Assembly: GCF_024055725.1 (NCBI RefSeq)
Contig: NZ_JAMXMX010000006.1
Coordinates: 1-64,000, forward strand
Direction: 5' to 3'
DNA from: Actinoallomurus spadix
Lineage (GTDB): Bacteria > Actinomycetota > Actinomycetes > Streptosporangiales > Streptosporangiaceae
Length of the DNA: 64,000 nt
Shown here piece by piece: positions 61,014 to 64,000 of this stretch. The notes beneath the pieces were generated by a model, which ran no database searches, was not told the origin of the DNA, and saw only the letters and a program-made list of their open reading frames with translations. Numbering within the stretch: the first letter of the stretch is position 1; every line of letters starts with the position of its first letter. The translations under genes and the position numbers were made by a program.

Positions 61014-61793
61014 TCAGCAGGGGCCGAGCAGGTCGGCGCCCTGCCGCACGGCCTCGATCATCCGGTCGCGATGGGCACTGAAGTACGGTGCCGGAGCCGA
61101 CGCGGCCACCGCCCCGACGACCGTGCCGCGATCGTCGCGGACCGGCGCCGCCACGCAGGCCAGGTCCGGGCGGAACTCCTCGATCTCGTCGGCGACTCCG
61201 GTGGCGCGGACCCGCGCCAGCTGCTCCTCCAGGTCCGCGAGCCGGGTGATGGTCCGGCCCGTCAGCCGGTGCAGTCCGGCGCCCGCCAGGTAGTCACGGC
61301 GCCGGTCGGCCGGGAGGAAGGCCAGCAGGACCTTGCCGAACGCCGTCGCGTGTGCCGCCTCGTGGAATCCCACGTCCAGCGGCCGGACCCGGGGTGCACG
61401 CGGTGAGTCGACGACGTCGGCGACCACGAGGTGCGCGTCGCGCAGCACGCTGAAGTACACCGCCGTGCCGCCGACCCGGTGCGCGTGGCGGAGCGCGTCG
61501 GTCACGCCGGGGCTCGGCAGCAACTGCTCGTGCAGCCGCTGGTGGAGGCCGGCCACCTGGTAGCCCAGGCCGTACCCGCGGGCGTTCGGCAGCCGGACGA
61601 GATAGCCCTCGTGGACGAGCGTGCCCAGGAGGTGGTACGTCGTCGACAGCTTGAAACCGCACCGGCGGGCGACCGCCTTGGCGGTGACGCCGTCGCCGGC
61701 CGACGCGACCGCTTCGAGGACGCGGAGGGCGCGTTGCACCGAGCCCACCAGGCCGCCGGGCACCGGCCGGCACTCATCGGTCTCCACGGTCAT
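61014..61793 (-). CDS. IclR-family transcription regulator
   Basis: 259 residues. N-terminal winged helix (VQRALRVLEAVAS, then AVARRCGFKLSTTYHLLGTLVHEGYL) and IclR ligand domain with FHEAAHATAFGKVLLAFLP. ATG with AAGGGGAGG upstream. No catabolic operon lies next to it; the DJ-1/PfpI gene upstream is on the same strand. Confidence 0.9.
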   Translation of the reverse strand: MTVETDECRPVPGGLVGSVQRALRVLEAVASAGDGVTAKAVARRCGFKLSTTYHLLGTLVHEGYLVRLPNARGYGLGYQVAGLHQRLHEQLLPSPGVTDALRHAHRVGGTAVYFSVLRDAHLVVADVVDSPRAPRVRPLDVGFHEAAHATAFGKVLLAFLPADRRRDYLAGAGLHRLTGRTITRLADLEEQLARVRATGVADEIEEFRPDLACVAAPVRDDRGTVVGAVAASAPAPYFSAHRDRMIEAVRQGADLLGPC

Positions 61794-61910
61794 CGCGGCA
61801 CCTCCCCTTCGGGCGTGTCCGCAGCGTAGGGCACCCGAGCGGCGGCGTCATCTCCCCGGCCGCGCACCGCGCCGGTGCCGTACGGCGCGCGGTCCGGGAG
61901 GGGTGTCCCG

Positions 61911-62474
61911 TCAGCCGGCGGGGGCGGCGACCCGCAGGATCTTGAGGAACTCGCGCATCCAGGCGGGGTGATCCGGCCAGGCGCGGCCGGTGACGATCGA
62001 GCCGTCGATGTGCGCCTCGCTGTCCACGAACGAACCACCGGCCGCCTCGACGTCGGGCGCGAGCGCCGGGTAGGCGCTGGAGGATCGGTTGCCCAGGACA
62101 CCCGCCGCGGCGAGGATGAGCGGCCCGTGGCACAGCGCCGCGATCGGCTTGCCCTCGTCGGCGAAGTGCCGGACGATCCGGAGGCACTCGGCGTCGCCGC
62201 GGATGTACTCGGGCGCACGACCGCCGGGGATCACGAGCGCGACGTAGTCCGCCGGGTCGACGTCCGCGAACGCCACGTCGGCCGGCCACATGCGACCGAA
62301 CTTCTCGGTGTAGGTGTCGAAGCCGTCGACGAAGTCGTGCACGACGAACTGCAGCTTCTTCGCCGTCGGGGCGGCGATGTGCACGTCGTACCCCTCCTCC
62401 AGCAGCCGCTGGTAGGGGTACATGACCTCGAGGTCCTCGGCCGCGTCGCCTGTGACGATCAGCACCTTCGGCAT
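61911..62474 (-). CDS. DJ-1/PfpI family protein
   Basis: 187 residues: MPKVLIVTGDAAEDLEVMYP start, IPGGRAPEYIR, and nucleophile C in ALCHGPLIL. Glutamine-amidotransferase-like fold; PfpI relatives act as proteases, glyoxalases or chaperones. A GGAGG lies about 9 nt before the ATG. Confidence 0.88.
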   Translation of the reverse strand: MPKVLIVTGDAAEDLEVMYPYQRLLEEGYDVHIAAPTAKKLQFVVHDFVDGFDTYTEKFGRMWPADVAFADVDPADYVALVIPGGRAPEYIRGDAECLRIVRHFADEGKPIAALCHGPLILAAAGVLGNRSSSAYPALAPDVEAAGGSFVDSEAHIDGSIVTGRAWPDHPAWMREFLKILRVAAPAG

Positions 62475-62606
62475 GGTGCAGCACCTCCGTGACTGTGGGG
62501 AAACACCGTACGACCGATCGTGTACGGCCCAGCTCACAGCGTCAACACCGGAGTTTCCACCCGCCGGAAAAAAGGACATTCCGCACCCAGATGGCGCTAC
62601 GGGGCG

Positions 62607-62966
62607 TCACACGATGACCAGATCACGCGCTTTGGTCATCTCCACGTGGTCAGGCTGCTCGTTGACGGTCGGCCACCCTGGCGTGGCCCCACCGGCAGCA
62701 TGGATCGCGGTGCGGGTGATGTCCAACGCACGCTGCAGCACCTTCGCCGGCTCAACCGCGTCCAGGATGAGCAGGTCGACTGTGAGGGTGCCCGCCGTCG
62801 CGTCGGTGCTGACGGTCGAGTCGGTGAAGTCAGCGTTGCACTGCTCCAGATCGAGCAGCGCTCCCATCAACTGCTCCCCATGGGCGTGCAACTCGTCCTG
62901 GCCGGTCCCTGGCGCCAGGTCCAGCGTGAACAGGAGGGAGAGGAAAGTAGCTCGCCTCGCGCTCAT
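62607..62966 (-). CDS. Conserved hypothetical protein
   Basis: 119 residues, no membrane segment; a repeated beta-helix pattern (VDLLILDAVEPAKVLQRALDITRTAIHAAGG) and GWPTVNEQPDHVEMTKARDLVIV at the end. GGAGGAG ribosome site. No recognised family. Confidence 0.6.
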   Translation of the reverse strand: MSARRATFLSLLFTLDLAPGTGQDELHAHGEQLMGALLDLEQCNADFTDSTVSTDATAGTLTVDLLILDAVEPAKVLQRALDITRTAIHAAGGATPGWPTVNEQPDHVEMTKARDLVIV

Positions 62967-63125
62967 GACTCCTCCCGCACCCGTCGCTTGAGTGTACGTA
63001 CCCGGCTCAGGGGTTGCTCAGCCCTCACCGCAGGGCCAACGCCCAGGACACGTTCTTAGCACCGATAGTCGGTGAGTGACTGATCCACCACTGACCGCAA
63101 TCGGTCAGGTTGCAGGTGGATGAAG

Positions 63126-64000
63126 TCAGAGGGGGTCGGTGAAGGTCCAGCCCTTGTCGAGAAGGGCGTCGACGGCGGCGACGGCGGTGGCGAGGCGGTC
63201 CTCGTGGGGCCCGGTCGCGACGACGTACGGCAGGCCACGCCGGTCGAGCTCCTCGCGGAACCGTGCCGCCATCGCCTCCCGGATCGACTCGCCGTCACGC
63301 CAGCCGTCCTGTTCGAACGGCACGCCGGCGGTGTCCGTGAGGATCCACAGGTCGTGGCGGGCGCGCTCGTGCAGGCGTTCGACGTCGGGAGACGGCGCGC
63401 CGAGGTAGCGCTCGTGCCACAAGGACGTGGCGAACGCGTCGGTGTCGCAGATGAGCAACGGCGAGCCCGAACGGGCGGCCGCGTCCTCCAGGGCGAGATG
63501 CCGCTCGGCGATCAGGGTGAACTCCTCCGGTGACCAGCCGAGGTCGCCGATCCACAGCTCCGGGTCGGTCCGCCGGGCAGCGGCCAGCTTCTCCTCGCAG
63601 TACAGGCGCCCGTACTCCGGCACCCACCGGGTCGCCGCCCACACGCCGCCGCGCGCGGAGTAGTGCGCGGCCAGGGCCCGGCTGAGCGTCGTGGTGCCGG
63701 AGGACTCGGCGCCGAGGACGACGACGCGCCGGGCGAGGTACGCGCGCACGGCGGGCGTGAGCCACTCCCAGCAGGCGACGGGGTCACGGCGCACGGCGGT
63801 GCCGCTCACGGGGAACCGGTCGCGCGGCGGGTCGACGGGGACGTGCGCGGCGGAGAACCGGCGGGCGAGTTCGGGGCCGTACTCCTCGGAGCTGAACACC
63901 GCGTCGACCGGCGGCAGGCCGAGCGCGCCGACGCCGTGCCCGGACGCCGCGTCCAGCGCCGTACGGAACGCGGCCACGTGCGCCGCCCAGATCTCGTCGG
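63126..64000 (-). CDS. NadR-like NMN adenylyltransferase/kinase, 5' part cut off
   Basis: 291 residues visible; the start is beyond the right edge (the frame is open to 64000, with DEIWAAHVAAFR first). Nucleotidyltransferase end with VSGTAVRRDPVACW, then a P-loop domain whose Walker A reads GAESSGTTTL, Thr in place of the usual Lys, and CDTDAFATSLWHERYLG. NadR makes NAD from NMN and phosphorylates ribosylnicotinamide; the kinase domain of this actinobacterial type has the altered P-loop. Downstream end is 30 nt short of nothing else recognised. Confidence 0.82.
   Translation of the reverse strand, partial: DEIWAAHVAAFRTALDAASGHGVGALGLPPVDAVFSSEEYGPELARRFSAAHVPVDPPRDRFPVSGTAVRRDPVACWEWLTPAVRAYLARRVVVLGAESSGTTTLSRALAAHYSARGGVWAATRWVPEYGRLYCEEKLAAARRTDPELWIGDLGWSPEEFTLIAERHLALEDAAARSGSPLLICDTDAFATSLWHERYLGAPSPDVERLHERARHDLWILTDTAGVPFEQDGWRDGESIREAMAARFREELDRRGLPYVVATGPHEDRLATAVAAVDALLDKGWTFTDPL

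Noticed and set aside
50000-63000. Second copy of the tRNA-Pro 3' end as attR
   Set aside because: No copy seen by eye in the window; a search of the whole genome would be decisive.

Overview
The window is 64 kb of very G+C-rich DNA from a filamentous-type actinobacterium. A BldG-like anti-anti-sigma factor with its partner, WhiB, a Tad pilus locus, a K+-independent H+-pyrophosphatase, many GTG starts and SD-plus-leaderless gene starts all point that way. Gene content and order look most like Thermomonosporaceae/Streptosporangiales (Actinomadura or Actinoallomurus type); that placement is inference.

Layout. 1-16.4 kb is housekeeping and signalling, mostly on the minus strand: two DUF2752 + Gly/Pro/Tyr-rich membrane protein pairs flank a PP2C phosphatase and a GAF-histidine kinase/NarL regulator pair. 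Then come SDR-MFS-QueA-like, serB, a FUSC transporter, sixA with an unannotated 39-residue membrane protein, hppA, and bldG with its anti-sigma partner. From 16.5 to 49.2 kb the order follows, from memory, M. tuberculosis Rv3649-Rv3683: MrfA-like helicase, Tad pilus operon, Fic-like protein, acs, holin-like protein, EphE-like hydrolase, MarP protease, CoA-Nudix, nth, crp, MBL hydrolase, RidA, DUF4177, ArsA pair, whiB4, ponA2, metallophosphoesterase. This backbone is interrupted at 33.3-35.5 kb by a lower-G+C insertion carrying a cytochrome P450 with an unusual I-helix.

At 49.3 kb a tRNA-Pro(CGG) with a strong terminator is followed by a wrecked tyrosine integrase and small cargo genes (DUF6980, secreted crystallin-like protein), the remnant of an integrated element. 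51.4-64 kb is accessory metabolism and regulators: enoyl-CoA hydratase next to a frameshifted HxlR gene; a hydrolase/quinone-oxidoreductase operon; FMN reductase and cupin opposite a large ATPase-HTH regulator; MarR; SDR opposite an XRE/MmyB-like regulator; IclR; a DJ-1/PfpI protein; and a NadR-like protein cut by the window end.

Most useful new observations: (i) a small MarR regulon readable from three matching palindromes, two sitting on a complete -35/-10 promoter and one next to the marR -10; (ii) a recurring leaderless start, a TAnnnT-type box 6-7 nt before ATG/GTG, at several genes; (iii) a 41-bp tandem duplication that split a tadA/tadB GTGA stop-start overlap; (iv) a Fic-like protein that keeps its inhibitory motif but has lost the catalytic His; (v) a five-unit 19-nt array across the end of that gene; (vi) a decayed integrase at tRNA-Pro and a single-base frameshift in HxlR.
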